NCBI RefSeq assembly: GCF_029953285.1
Contig: NZ_JASAOI010000014.1
Coordinates: 186,001 to 250,000, forward strand
Direction of reading: 5' to 3'
DNA length: 64,000 nucleotides
Origin: Yinghuangia seranimata
GTDB lineage: Bacteria > Actinomycetota > Actinomycetes > Streptomycetales > Streptomycetaceae
The position numbers and the translations under genes were made by a program. A model generated the notes under the pieces. It did not search any database, had not been told where the DNA came from, and saw only the letters and a program-made list of their open reading frames with translations. Positions 8,405 through 16,106 of this stretch are shown one piece after another (positions within the stretch are counted from its first letter, which is position 1; each line of letters begins with the position of its first letter).

Positions 8405-9619
8405 CTACTGCTCGCGGATGCCCCACGGCGAGCCGTACGCGTTGAGCATGTCCAGGAACGGCCGCGCCGGCAGTGCCTCCGGGCCGAGCACCCCGGCGCC
8501 CGACCACGTGCCGTTCGCCAGCAGTTCGAGCGCGACGACCGGGTTGATCGCGGTCTGCCACACGACCGCCTGCGAGCCGTACTCCGCCATCGACCACTGG
8601 TTGTCGACCACGTGGTACAGGTACACCTCGCGGGGCGCGCCGTCCTTGACGCCCTTGACCCACGTGCCGGCGCACGTCTTGCCGTGCATGCGCTCGCCGA
8701 GCGTCGCCGGGTCGGGCAGGCACGCGGCCACCACGTCGCGCGGGGAGACCCGCACGCGGCCCGCGTCGGAGCCGACCTCGACCGGCGCGGTGCGGTCCAG
8801 GCCCAGCTTGTGCAGGGTCTTGAGCACCTCGATGAACTCGTCGCCCAGCCCGTACTTGAAGGTGACCCGCTCGGCGTCGACCCAGCGCGGCATGAGGAGG
8901 ACCTCCTCGTGCTCGACGTTGACGCACTCGACCGGGCCGATGCCCTCGGGGAAGTCGAACACCTCCGGCTCGCTGAACGGCGGCGTGGTGAACCAGCCGC
9001 GGTCCTTCTCGTACACGACCGGCGGGTTGAGGCACTCCTCGATGGTCGTCCAGATGGAGAACGACGGCGCGAAGTCGTAGCCGTCCACGGTCAGGTTCGC
9101 GCCGTCGCGGACGCCGAGCTCCTCGATCTCGTCGAACAGCTCGTCCGCGGCGTAGCGCGCGAAGACGTCGGACAGCCCCGGCTCGACGCCGATGCCGACC
9201 AGCGCGAGGCGCCCGGCCTCCTCCCACTCGCCGGCCAGCGCGAACTGCTCGTCGCCGAGCTTCACGCCGGTCAGCTCGTGCGGCTTCTCGGGGTGCGGGT
9301 ACGACAGCGACATCGCCATGTCGAGGTAGTGCGCGCCCGACGCCAGCGCGGCCCGGAACAGCGGCATGACGAAGCGCGGGTCGGTCGCGTTCAGCAGGAC
9401 GTCGCAGCCGTACGCGGCGAGCAGCGCCCGCACCGCGGCCTCGTCGGAGGCGTCCACCTGGGCGGCGCTGAACCGGGTGTCGCCGGGCGCCGCGGCGGCC
9501 TTGGCGGCCCGGTCCGCGTCGTAGTCCGCCACCACCATGTGGGTGAAGAAGTCCCGGCGCGCCGCGATCTTGACCACGGCCGAACCGACGCCGCCCGCTC
9601 CCACCAGCAGGATCCGCAT
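8405..9619 (-). CDS. saccharopine dehydrogenase-family NAD(P)-dependent oxidoreductase
   Basis: A 404-residue enzyme with an N-terminal Rossmann fold (MRILLVGAGGVGSAVV, then DYDADRAAKA) and the saccharopine-reductase C-terminal domain (WTTIEECLNPPVVYEKDRGWF and EVFDFPEGIGPVECVNVEHEE). The family includes saccharopine, carboxynorspermidine and related dehydrogenases. I cannot tell lysine from polyamine chemistry by eye. The ATG at 9619 is preferred because it puts the nucleotide-binding loop at the N terminus and has GGGAG 9 bp upstream. Upstream lie two operator-like repeats and the divergent XRE-cupin regulator. An APC permease gene two genes away may move the substrate. Confidence 0.85.
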   Translation of the reverse strand: MRILLVGAGGVGSAVVKIAARRDFFTHMVVADYDADRAAKAAAAPGDTRFSAAQVDASDEAAVRALLAAYGCDVLLNATDPRFVMPLFRAALASGAHYLDMAMSLSYPHPEKPHELTGVKLGDEQFALAGEWEEAGRLALVGIGVEPGLSDVFARYAADELFDEIEELGVRDGANLTVDGYDFAPSFSIWTTIEECLNPPVVYEKDRGWFTTPPFSEPEVFDFPEGIGPVECVNVEHEEVLLMPRWVDAERVTFKYGLGDEFIEVLKTLHKLGLDRTAPVEVGSDAGRVRVSPRDVVAACLPDPATLGERMHGKTCAGTWVKGVKDGAPREVYLYHVVDNQWSMAEYGSQAVVWQTAINPVVALELLANGTWSGAGVLGPEALPARPFLDMLNAYGSPWGIREQ

Positions 9620-9640
9620 GAGAAAGCACTCCCGATCATG

Positions 9641-9682
9641 GATGAACGCGATGTTCATCACCACTGAACAACTTGTTCAGTG
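9641..9682. promoter_or_regulatory. tandem operator pair TGAAC-N5-GTTCA
   Basis: Two copies of TGAAC-N5-GTTCA, at 9643-9657 and 9665-9679, are spaced exactly 22 bp start to start, about two helical turns. The second is part of a perfect 21-bp palindrome (9662-9682) with arm CACTGAACAA. Both lie between the divergent enzyme and XRE-cupin genes, just upstream of the enzyme ATG. They probably bind the XRE-cupin protein cooperatively. Confidence 0.65.
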
Positions 9683-9730
9683 ACGCTATCAGGTCGCCGC
9701 GCCACCTCCGGCCCGCGGCCGGCCGGGTGG

Positions 9731-9767
9731 TTGCCCGGCGGATCCGGTGATCGCTACTTTCCCGTTT
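9731..9767 (+). promoter_or_regulatory. leaderless-type promoter of XRE-cupin gene
   Basis: TTGCCC (9731-9736), an 18-bp spacer and TACTTT (9755-9760) lie 7 bp before a GTG at 9768. This spacing places the transcription start on the GTG, the usual arrangement for leaderless mRNAs in actinomycetes. It decides the start of the following gene over a GTG at 9747. Confidence 0.55.
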
Positions 9768-10376
9768 GTGCACATCGGAGAACGGGTCCGCGACTACCGC
9801 CGCATGCGCAGACTGACTCTCCGTCAGCTCGGCGCGGCCGCGGGCGTCAGCGCGAGCTTCCTCAGCCAACTGGAGAACGGCCGCACCGACGCCAGCGTCG
9901 GCACGCTGCGCCGGCTCGCCACCGCCCTCGGCGTCGCGGTCGCCGACCTCATCGAGACCGGCGCGCCGGCCGCCCACCGCGTGCTGCGCCGCGCCGACCG
10001 GCCCGAGGCGGGCCTCGGCCTCGGCGCCCGCAAGTTCATGCTCACCCGGCCGCCGCTGCGACACCTCGAGGTCTACTCGGCGGAGTTCGAGCCCGGCGGT
10101 TCAACGGGCGAGGACGCGTACACCCACGGCGACGCGCAGGAGCTGGTGCTCGTGCTGCGCGGCAGCGCGCGCGTCCAGATCGGCGGTGAGGAGCATCACC
10201 TGGAGGAGGGCGACAGCGTCGAGTACTCCACCTCGGTGCCGCACCGCCTCGTGAACCCCGGACCGGGTCCGGCCGAGGTGCTGTGGATCATCAGCCCGCC
10301 CACGCCCGACGCGGTTCCGGACCCCCTCCCGGCCCCCGGATCCGACGTCCGGGAGACCTCAGCCCGCAGGTCCTGA
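9768..10376 (+). CDS. XRE-family regulator with C-terminal cupin domain
   Basis: A 202-residue regulator. Residues 2-60 form a helix-turn-helix of the XRE type (RRMRRLTLRQLGAAAGVSASFLSQLENGR). After a short linker a single cupin barrel covers about 95-185 (ELVLVLRGSARVQIGGEEHHLEEGDSVEY, then HRLVNPGPGPAEVLWI). Proteins of this build (PuuR type and others) sense small amines or amino acids and repress catabolic genes. It is divergent from the saccharopine-dehydrogenase-like gene and followed by an APC permease, which fits local control of amino-acid or polyamine use. The GTG at 9768 is chosen from the leaderless promoter; GTG 9747 would add seven residues. Confidence 0.85.
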   Translation: MHIGERVRDYRRMRRLTLRQLGAAAGVSASFLSQLENGRTDASVGTLRRLATALGVAVADLIETGAPAAHRVLRRADRPEAGLGLGARKFMLTRPPLRHLEVYSAEFEPGGSTGEDAYTHGDAQELVLVLRGSARVQIGGEEHHLEEGDSVEYSTSVPHRLVNPGPGPAEVLWIISPPTPDAVPDPLPAPGSDVRETSARRS

Positions 10377-10408
10377 CAGCCTGTCTGTTGACGGTCGGGC
10401 CTCGGACA

Positions 10409-10428
10409 AAACCGGCAACCTCCGGTTT
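10409..10428. terminator. short hairpin between XRE-cupin and permease genes
   Basis: A perfect 7-bp inverted repeat, AAACCGG and CCGGTTT, with a 6-nt loop, 32 bp after the regulator stop and 37 bp before the permease start. It could be a weak terminator or an operator; I cannot tell which. Confidence 0.3.
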
Positions 10429-10464
10429 CGCCGCAGGTCAGGACCCGGGTTATGGTCTCGCCTC

Positions 10465-12006
10465 GTGTACCAAGGAACTGTGCGGGACCGTGTGGCGGGC
10501 CCGAAAGATAAGGGGCTCGGCGGAGGATCGCTCGGCCTGCTCGGCAGCACCGTCATCGGCCTCTCCTCGGTGGCCCCGGTCTACGCCCTGACCTCCACCC
10601 TCGGCCCCACCGCGGGCGAGGTCGGCGTGCACCTGCCCGCCATCTTCCTCGCCGGCTTCCTGCCGATGCTGCTCGTCGCGTTCGCCTACCGCGAGCTCAA
10701 CCGGCGCATCCCCGACTGCGGCACGTCCTTCACGTGGACGGTCAAGGCGTTCGGCCCCTGGGTCGGCTGGATGTGCGGCTGGGGCATGATGCTCTCCACC
10801 GTCATCGTGCTCGCCAGCCAGGCCGGCGTCGCCACCTCGTTCCTCTACCTGACCGCGGGGGAGGCCACCGGCAGCGACTGGATCTCCTCGCTCGACGACA
10901 ACAAGCCGCTGCACGTGCTGACCTGCCTGGTCGTGATCGCCGTCGCGACCGCGCTCAGCTGCCGCAAGATGAGCGACGGCAAGGCCCTCCAGTACGGCCT
11001 GGTCTTCTTCCAGATGGCCGTGCTCGTGGTCTTCACGGTCATGCTGTTCGTGCGCATAGGCCAGGGCGGCACGCCCGGCTCGCTCGACTTCTCGTGGTCC
11101 TGGCTCAACCCGGCCAGCGGGTTCTCGTTCGCGGCGTTCACCGCCGGCCTGTCGCTGTCGATCTTCATGTACTGGGGCTGGGACACGTCGCTCTCCGCCA
11201 ACGAGGAGACCGCCGGCAGCACCCACACGCCCGGCCGCGCCGCACTGCTCTCGATGGTCGTCCTGGTGCTGTCCTACGTGCTGTGCGGCGTCGCCGCCCT
11301 CATGTACGCCGGCACCGGCTCCTCCGGCCTCGGCCTCAACAACGCCGAGACCCAGGACAACGTCTTCGCCACCCTCGCCAACCCCGTGATGGGCTCGGGC
11401 CTCGGCCTGCTGCTGTTCCTCGCGGTGCTCGCGAGCTCGGCCGGCAGCCTGCAGACCACGTTCATCCCCGGCGCCCGCACGCTGCTGGCGATGAGCGCGT
11501 ACGAGGCGCTGCCCGCGCGCTTCGCGTCCGTCCACCCGCGGCTGAAGACGCCCGTCTTCGCGACGGTGATCCAGGGCGTCGCCACCGGGATCTTCTACGC
11601 GGTCCTGACCTTCGCCAGCGAGAACTTCCTCGTCGACGCCATCTACGCGCTCGGCCTGATGATCTGCTTCTACTACGCGCTCACCGCGTTCGCGTGCGCC
11701 TGGTACTTCCGCCGCGAGGCCACCGCCTCGGTGCGCGACTTCACGGTCAAGTCCGCGATCCCGGTCGTCGGCGGCATCATGCTCAGCGCCGTCTTCCTCA
11801 AGACGCTGTACGACATCTGGGACCCGGAGTACGGCAGCGGCTCGCAGATCCTCGGCATGGGCAGCGTGTTCGTCATCGGCGTCGGCCTGCTGCTGCTCGG
11901 CGTGTTCGTCATGCTCGCGCTGAACGTCTACTACCCCGCCTTCTTCCGCGGCGAGACGCTGAACGCCGAGACCGAGGTCATCACCGAGGAAGCGCTGCTC
12001 GACTGA
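10465..12006 (+). CDS. APC-superfamily amino acid/polyamine permease
   Basis: A 513-residue integral membrane permease with about 12 predicted transmembrane segments. The N-terminal signature GSTVIGLSSVAPVYALTSTLG with broken helix 1, and the ELNRRIPDCGTSFTWTVKAFGPWVGWM block, are typical of the APC amino-acid/polyamine/organocation group. The start is GTG at 10465; GTG at 10486 would also be possible. It follows the XRE-cupin gene on the same strand after 88 bp. Likely substrate is the amino acid or amine handled by the saccharopine-dehydrogenase-like enzyme, by context only. Confidence 0.9.
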   Translation: MYQGTVRDRVAGPKDKGLGGGSLGLLGSTVIGLSSVAPVYALTSTLGPTAGEVGVHLPAIFLAGFLPMLLVAFAYRELNRRIPDCGTSFTWTVKAFGPWVGWMCGWGMMLSTVIVLASQAGVATSFLYLTAGEATGSDWISSLDDNKPLHVLTCLVVIAVATALSCRKMSDGKALQYGLVFFQMAVLVVFTVMLFVRIGQGGTPGSLDFSWSWLNPASGFSFAAFTAGLSLSIFMYWGWDTSLSANEETAGSTHTPGRAALLSMVVLVLSYVLCGVAALMYAGTGSSGLGLNNAETQDNVFATLANPVMGSGLGLLLFLAVLASSAGSLQTTFIPGARTLLAMSAYEALPARFASVHPRLKTPVFATVIQGVATGIFYAVLTFASENFLVDAIYALGLMICFYYALTAFACAWYFRREATASVRDFTVKSAIPVVGGIMLSAVFLKTLYDIWDPEYGSGSQILGMGSVFVIGVGLLLLGVFVMLALNVYYPAFFRGETLNAETEVITEEALLD

Positions 12007-12022
12007 CGGCGACCGCCGGTCA

Positions 12023-12056
12023 CGTGTGCGGCATGACATCTGTCATGCCGCACACG
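12023..12056. promoter_or_regulatory. hairpin containing an ATGACA-N2-TGTCAT palindrome
   Basis: A perfect 15-bp inverted repeat (12023-12037 with 12042-12056). It lies 16 bp after the permease stop and 49 bp before the ABC ATPase start. Its centre reads ATGACATCTGTCAT, that is ATGACA-N2-TGTCAT, a half-site layout typical of NarL/FixJ-type response regulators. It may be both the permease terminator and the operator of the downstream ABC-kinase-regulator operon. Confidence 0.5.
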
Positions 12057-12105
12057 CGCGCGGCGGCACTGCCGACCGCGCCTTGTGCGGCGCGATCGTA
12101 GAGCC

Positions 12106-13095
12106 ATGACAGCCACCACAGTCCCCGCGACCGACAGCGCGCGCACCACCCACCGCGCCGCCGTCGCGTTCCGGGGCGTCACCAAGGCGTACGGCACGGT
12201 CCGCGCCGTCGACGGCCTCGACGTCGAGCTGCTGCCCGGCCAGACCGTGGCACTGCTCGGCCCCAACGGCGCCGGCAAGTCCACGACCCTCGACCTGCTG
12301 CTCGGCCTGCGCCGCCCCGACCAGGGCGAGGTCGAACTGTTCGGCGTCAGCCCGCGCGAGGCCATCGAGCGCGGCCTGGTCGGCGCCATGCTGCAGAGCG
12401 GCGGGCTCATGGAGGAGGTCCGGGTCCGCGAGCTCGTCGGGCTCGCCTGCGACCTGCACCCGCGCCCGCACCCGGTCGACGAGGTGCTGTCCCGCGCCGG
12501 GCTCGCCGACATCGGCGACCGGCTCGTCAACAAGCTGTCCGGCGGCCAGGCGCAGCGCGTCCGCTTCGCGCTCGCCACCGCGGGCGCGTCCGACCTGATC
12601 GTGCTCGACGAGCCGACCACCGGCATGGACGTCAGCGCCCGGCAGGCCTTCTGGGCGACCATCCGCGAGCAGGCCGACCAGGGCCGCACCGTCCTCTTCG
12701 CGACGCACTACCTGGAAGAGGCCGACGAGGTCGCCGACCGCATCCTCGTCCTGCACCGCGGCCGCATCCTCGCCGACGGCACCGCCGCCGAGATCAAGGC
12801 CCGCGCGGGGGCCCGACGCGTCACCTTCGACCTCGACGCGGCGGACCTGGCCTCCGACGCCGGCAGCCGGCTGTCCGCACTGCCGGCGCTGACGGCGTTC
12901 GACGTGTCGGGCCGCACCGTCCGCATCCAGTCCTCCGACGCCGACGCGACCGTCCACGCGGTGTACGCGCTCGGCCTCTACCCCCGCAACCTCGAAGTGG
13001 CCGGGCTCGGCCTCGAACAGGCCTTCATCGCCATCACCGACGCCGCCACGGCCGAGGAGCGCGACGCCGCGACCGCTGAGGAGGCGGCCCGATGA
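12106..13095 (+). CDS. ABC transporter ATP-binding protein (exporter type)
   Basis: A 329-residue ATPase of the drug/antibiotic-export ABC group. Walker A GPNGAGKST is at residues 52-60. The signature LSGGQAQRVRFALA precedes Walker B LIVLDEPTTGMD, and a switch histidine follows in FATHYLEEADE. A C-terminal extension after residue 215 resembles the extra domain of DrrA-like proteins. The ATG at 12106 is chosen; an open frame upstream has no Shine-Dalgarno sequence and crosses the preceding hairpin. Its stop overlaps the permease ATG by 4 bp. It is first in a four-gene exporter/two-component operon. Confidence 0.93.
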   Translation: MTATTVPATDSARTTHRAAVAFRGVTKAYGTVRAVDGLDVELLPGQTVALLGPNGAGKSTTLDLLLGLRRPDQGEVELFGVSPREAIERGLVGAMLQSGGLMEEVRVRELVGLACDLHPRPHPVDEVLSRAGLADIGDRLVNKLSGGQAQRVRFALATAGASDLIVLDEPTTGMDVSARQAFWATIREQADQGRTVLFATHYLEEADEVADRILVLHRGRILADGTAAEIKARAGARRVTFDLDAADLASDAGSRLSALPALTAFDVSGRTVRIQSSDADATVHAVYALGLYPRNLEVAGLGLEQAFIAITDAATAEERDAATAEEAAR

Positions 13096-13832
13096 ACACC
13101 CTCATCCGCCTGGAGATCGCGCGCACCCTGCGCAACAAGAAGTTCATGTTCTTCTCGCTGCTCTACCCGGCCGGGCTGTTCCTGGCCATCGCCGGCAGCG
13201 CGGACCCGAACGACAAGGTGTCCGGCACCAACCTCACCCTGACGCTCTACTACACCGTCGCGATGGCGTCGTTCGGCGCGCTCACCTCGGTGCTCGTCGG
13301 CAACAGCGAGCGGATCGCCAAGGAACGCGAGCAGGGCTGGGTGCGGCAGCTCCGACTCACCACGCTTCCGGGACGCGGCTACGTCATCGCCAAGGTCGCC
13401 TCGGCGGCCGTGGTCAGCCTGCCGTCCATCCTCATCGTGTTCGGGCTCGCCGCGACCGCCAAGCACGTGCGGCTCGAAGCGTGGCAGTGGCTCGCGCTCA
13501 CCGGGTCGATCTGGGCCGGGAGCATGGTCTTCGCGGCGCTCGGTGTGGCCATCGGGTACCTGGTCTCCGGCGATGCCGTCCGCCCGGTCACCATGATCAT
13601 CTACTTCGGGCTGTCGATCCTGGGCGGACTGTGGTTCCCGACCACCGGGTACCCCGAGTGGCTCAACGACGTCGTCCGTTGGCTGCCGACGCACGCGTAC
13701 GCTGCCATCGGCCGGGCGATCGAGGTCGGCGACGCGCCCGCGGCCTCCGACGTGGCGGTCATGGTCGGCTACCTCCTGCTCTTCACCGGCGGGGCGGCTT
13801 GGCTGTACCGCAAGGACACGCTGAAGGCCTGA
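13092..13832 (+). CDS. ABC-2 type transporter permease
   Basis: A 246-residue membrane protein with about six transmembrane segments in the ABC-2 layout: one near residue 20-40, then five from about 55 to the end, finishing with the GLWFPTTGYPEWLNDVVRWLP family segment and AWLYRKDTLKA. Together with the preceding ATPase it should form a homodimeric-type exporter. ATG overlaps the ATPase stop (ATGA). Substrate is unknown; coupled kinase and regulator genes suggest an antimicrobial, lipid or envelope stress. Confidence 0.9.
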   Translation: MNTLIRLEIARTLRNKKFMFFSLLYPAGLFLAIAGSADPNDKVSGTNLTLTLYYTVAMASFGALTSVLVGNSERIAKEREQGWVRQLRLTTLPGRGYVIAKVASAAVVSLPSILIVFGLAATAKHVRLEAWQWLALTGSIWAGSMVFAALGVAIGYLVSGDAVRPVTMIIYFGLSILGGLWFPTTGYPEWLNDVVRWLPTHAYAAIGRAIEVGDAPAASDVAVMVGYLLLFTGGAAWLYRKDTLKA

Positions 13833-13878
13833 GACGGGGGGCAGGCATCAACGACGACGAAGGCACGGGAACGGAACG

Positions 13879-15114
13879 GTGAACACGGTGGCCGACGAAC
13901 GCTGGAACCGCTGGACACCGTTCGCCTCGCGCATGACCGCGAACGCGTTGCGCGAGACCGAGGCCGACCGGGTGTCCATCGGCCAGGCGCCCGAGAACCG
14001 GCAGCAGGCCGTCGTCAAGCTGCTGTGGATCGGCATCTGGCTCGCCTATCTCGGCGCGCCTGTGAGTGACCTCGTGCACGACAACCACACCTTGTTCGCG
14101 GACATCGTGGGCTGGACCGGGCTCGTGGTGTTCGTCGGCTGCTACTTGGTGCTGGTCTTCCGCAACACGTCCAAGGCGATGATCGCTCGGGAGATCCTCG
14201 GGCCGCTGGTCGTGCTCGTGGCGCTTGCGCTGGTGCTCTCGCTGACTCTCGGTGCCGCGTGGCTCGTGCTGTTCGTGTACGTCGCGGTCGGTTGCGGGGC
14301 GGTGTTGCCGGGACGGCTCGCGCGCTGGGCTGTGCTGGGGACCGTGCTGCTGCTCCTCGCGGTCGGCAGCATCACCGAGGCGGCACGGGACTTCCTGCCC
14401 GCGCTGCTGGTGCCTGCGCTTCTCGGCGGGTTCGCGATGATCGGCGTACGGCAGCTCGTCCGCACCACCGCCGAACTCCGGCAGGCCCGGGCGACCGTCG
14501 CCCAGCTCGCGGCGAACGAGGAACGTCTCCGGCTCGCCCGCGACCTGCACGACCTGCTCGGCCACTCGCTCTCGCTCATCACGCTCAAGTCCGAGCTCGC
14601 CGGGCGCATGCTGCCCGACCATCCCGACAAGGCCGCGCGCGAGGTCGCCGACATCGAACGGGTCAGCCGCCAGGCGCTGGTCGATGTCCGTGAGGCCGTT
14701 ACCGGTTACCGACGGCCTACGCTTCCCGGCGAACTCGCCGGGGCCCGTACGGCGTTGACCGCTGCCGGTGTCGCTGCTCGGTTGCCTGCGGATGTCGACG
14801 CCGACCACGGGCTCGACGCCGAGGGGGAGGCCGCGCTGGCGTGGGCTCTGCGTGAGGCTGTCACCAACGTGGTTCGGCACAGTGGGGCCGACCGCTGCAC
14901 TGTGGCGTTGACGCGGCGTGAGACGCTCGACGGGCCTGTTCTCGAGCTGGCGGTGGAGGATGACGGGCAGGGGGGCGGCGGTTCGACGTATGGGAACGGG
15001 CTCACCGGCCTCTCCGAGCGGCTTTCCGACGTCGGGGGGACGCTCGACGCCCGACCGGGGAAGCTGGGTGGGTTCGCCCTGGTCGCCCGCGTGCCCCTAC
15101 CCTCGACGCCATGA
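13879..15114 (+). CDS. sensor histidine kinase (HisKA_3, DesK/LiaS-like)
   Basis: A 411-residue membrane kinase. Five or so transmembrane segments lie between about residues 50 and 200. The dimerisation/phospho-acceptor segment LARDLHDLLGHSLSLI has its histidine at residue 224. The ATPase domain follows with the N box VTNVVRHSG and the G box GNGLTGLSERL. It starts with GTG at 13879, 46 bp after the permease, and its TGA overlaps the regulator ATG. Kinases with a multi-helix sensor and no large outer domain usually sense the membrane or a partner ABC transporter. Confidence 0.93.
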   Translation: MNTVADERWNRWTPFASRMTANALRETEADRVSIGQAPENRQQAVVKLLWIGIWLAYLGAPVSDLVHDNHTLFADIVGWTGLVVFVGCYLVLVFRNTSKAMIAREILGPLVVLVALALVLSLTLGAAWLVLFVYVAVGCGAVLPGRLARWAVLGTVLLLLAVGSITEAARDFLPALLVPALLGGFAMIGVRQLVRTTAELRQARATVAQLAANEERLRLARDLHDLLGHSLSLITLKSELAGRMLPDHPDKAAREVADIERVSRQALVDVREAVTGYRRPTLPGELAGARTALTAAGVAARLPADVDADHGLDAEGEAALAWALREAVTNVVRHSGADRCTVALTRRETLDGPVLELAVEDDGQGGGGSTYGNGLTGLSERLSDVGGTLDARPGKLGGFALVARVPLPSTP

Positions 15115-15716
15115 TCAGGGTGCTGCTCGCCGAGGACCAGGCCATGGTGCGGGAGGCGCTGGCGGCGCTCCTCGAGCTCGAACCCGACATCCGTGTCGTC
15201 GCCCAGGCCGCTCGGGGTGACGTTGTTGTGGACGCGGTCCGGGCCAACGACGTCGACGTCGCCCTGCTGGATATTGAGATGCCGGGGATGAGCGGGCTCG
15301 ACGCGCTCGGTGTCCTGCGGGCGTCGTTCCCCGACCTCAAGATCGTCATCCTGACCACGTTCGGACGACCGGGCTACCTGCGTCGGGCCATGGAGTCGGG
15401 GGCGGACGCGTTCCTCGTGAAGGACGCGCCGGCGGCCCAACTCGCCGCGGCCATACGGCGCGTCCTCGCGGGGGAGAGGGTCATCGACCCCGCCCTGGCC
15501 GCGGCGGCGCTTGCCGACGGGGCGAGTCCGTTGACCGACCGCGAACGGGATGTCTTGCGGGCTGTCGGCTCGGGGTCGACCAACGACGAGATCGCGGCGG
15601 GGTTGCATTTGTCGTCGGGGACGGTGCGGAACTATCTGTCCACGGCGATGCAGAAGACCGGGGCGCGGAACCGGGCCGAGGCCGCGCGGCTCGCGGCGGA
15701 CAAGGGCTGGCTTTAG
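15111..15716 (+). CDS. NarL/FixJ-family response regulator
   Basis: A 201-residue regulator. The receiver domain (1-120) has the acidic pair in LLAEDQ, phospho-acceptor Asp54 in ALLDIEMPGMSG, and the conserved Lys in FLVKDA. The LuxR-type helix-turn-helix (about 137-195) reads LTDRERDVLRAVGSGSTNDEIAAGLHLSSGTVRNY. It overlaps the kinase gene by 4 bp and so forms its cognate pair. The ATGACA-N2-TGTCAT palindrome at 12030-12047 region upstream of the operon is a plausible autoregulatory site. A dispersed repeat begins 3 bp after its stop. Confidence 0.95.
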   Translation: MIRVLLAEDQAMVREALAALLELEPDIRVVAQAARGDVVVDAVRANDVDVALLDIEMPGMSGLDALGVLRASFPDLKIVILTTFGRPGYLRRAMESGADAFLVKDAPAAQLAAAIRRVLAGERVIDPALAAAALADGASPLTDRERDVLRAVGSGSTNDEIAAGLHLSSGTVRNYLSTAMQKTGARNRAEAARLAADKGWL

Positions 15717-15718
15717 CG

Positions 15719-16104
15719 GGGTCTGGTTCGCTTTCGGTGGCCTGACGCCCCTCCCGCTCTTTGATTTTCGCGCGGACGGCCCGCGCGTCAAGGCGCGGTG
15801 TCTCTGACGCGGGTCAGGTGACCTGTTTTGGGTTCGAGGGGGCGCCTTGACCCGCGAGCCGTCCGCGCTGAACACCTCGCAACTAGCGGGAGGGGCGCGG
15901 GGTGTGAAGGTGCTTTGTTTCGTTTCCCCGCCGGGCTGCGGTTTGCGTGGGGTGCGGTGCGGTTTTGTTGCGGGTTTTGTTGCGCTGCCGGGTTGGCGTT
16001 CCAGCGTGGGGCGCGCGGGCCCGACCCCCCATCACTTTGCCGTCACGTATGCGAATCACCAGAACTCCCTCATTCGGGGGTGTTCGCGTCACACTTGCGT
16101 CACC
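15719..16104. repeat. dispersed repeat, copy A (palindromic core 15746-15897)
   Basis: A gene-free gap of 390 bp between convergent genes, filled by a repeat also found at 47943-48324. It has three parts. A lead block is CTGGTTCGCTTTCGGTGGCC (from 15722). A 152-bp imperfect palindrome (15746-15897) has ends CGCCCCTCCCGCT and its complement and inner arms with GCGCGGACGG and GTCAAGGCG. A tail ends in a 34-bp block (16041-16074) identical to that in copy B. No transposase, no clear target-site duplication. AT-rich runs in the tail differ from local coding sequence. Confidence 0.85.
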
Positions 16105-16106
16105 GG

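Noticed and set aside
15719-16104. Repeat copy A as an insertion sequence
   Set aside because: Too short, no transposase, no clear target duplication; at most a non-autonomous element.
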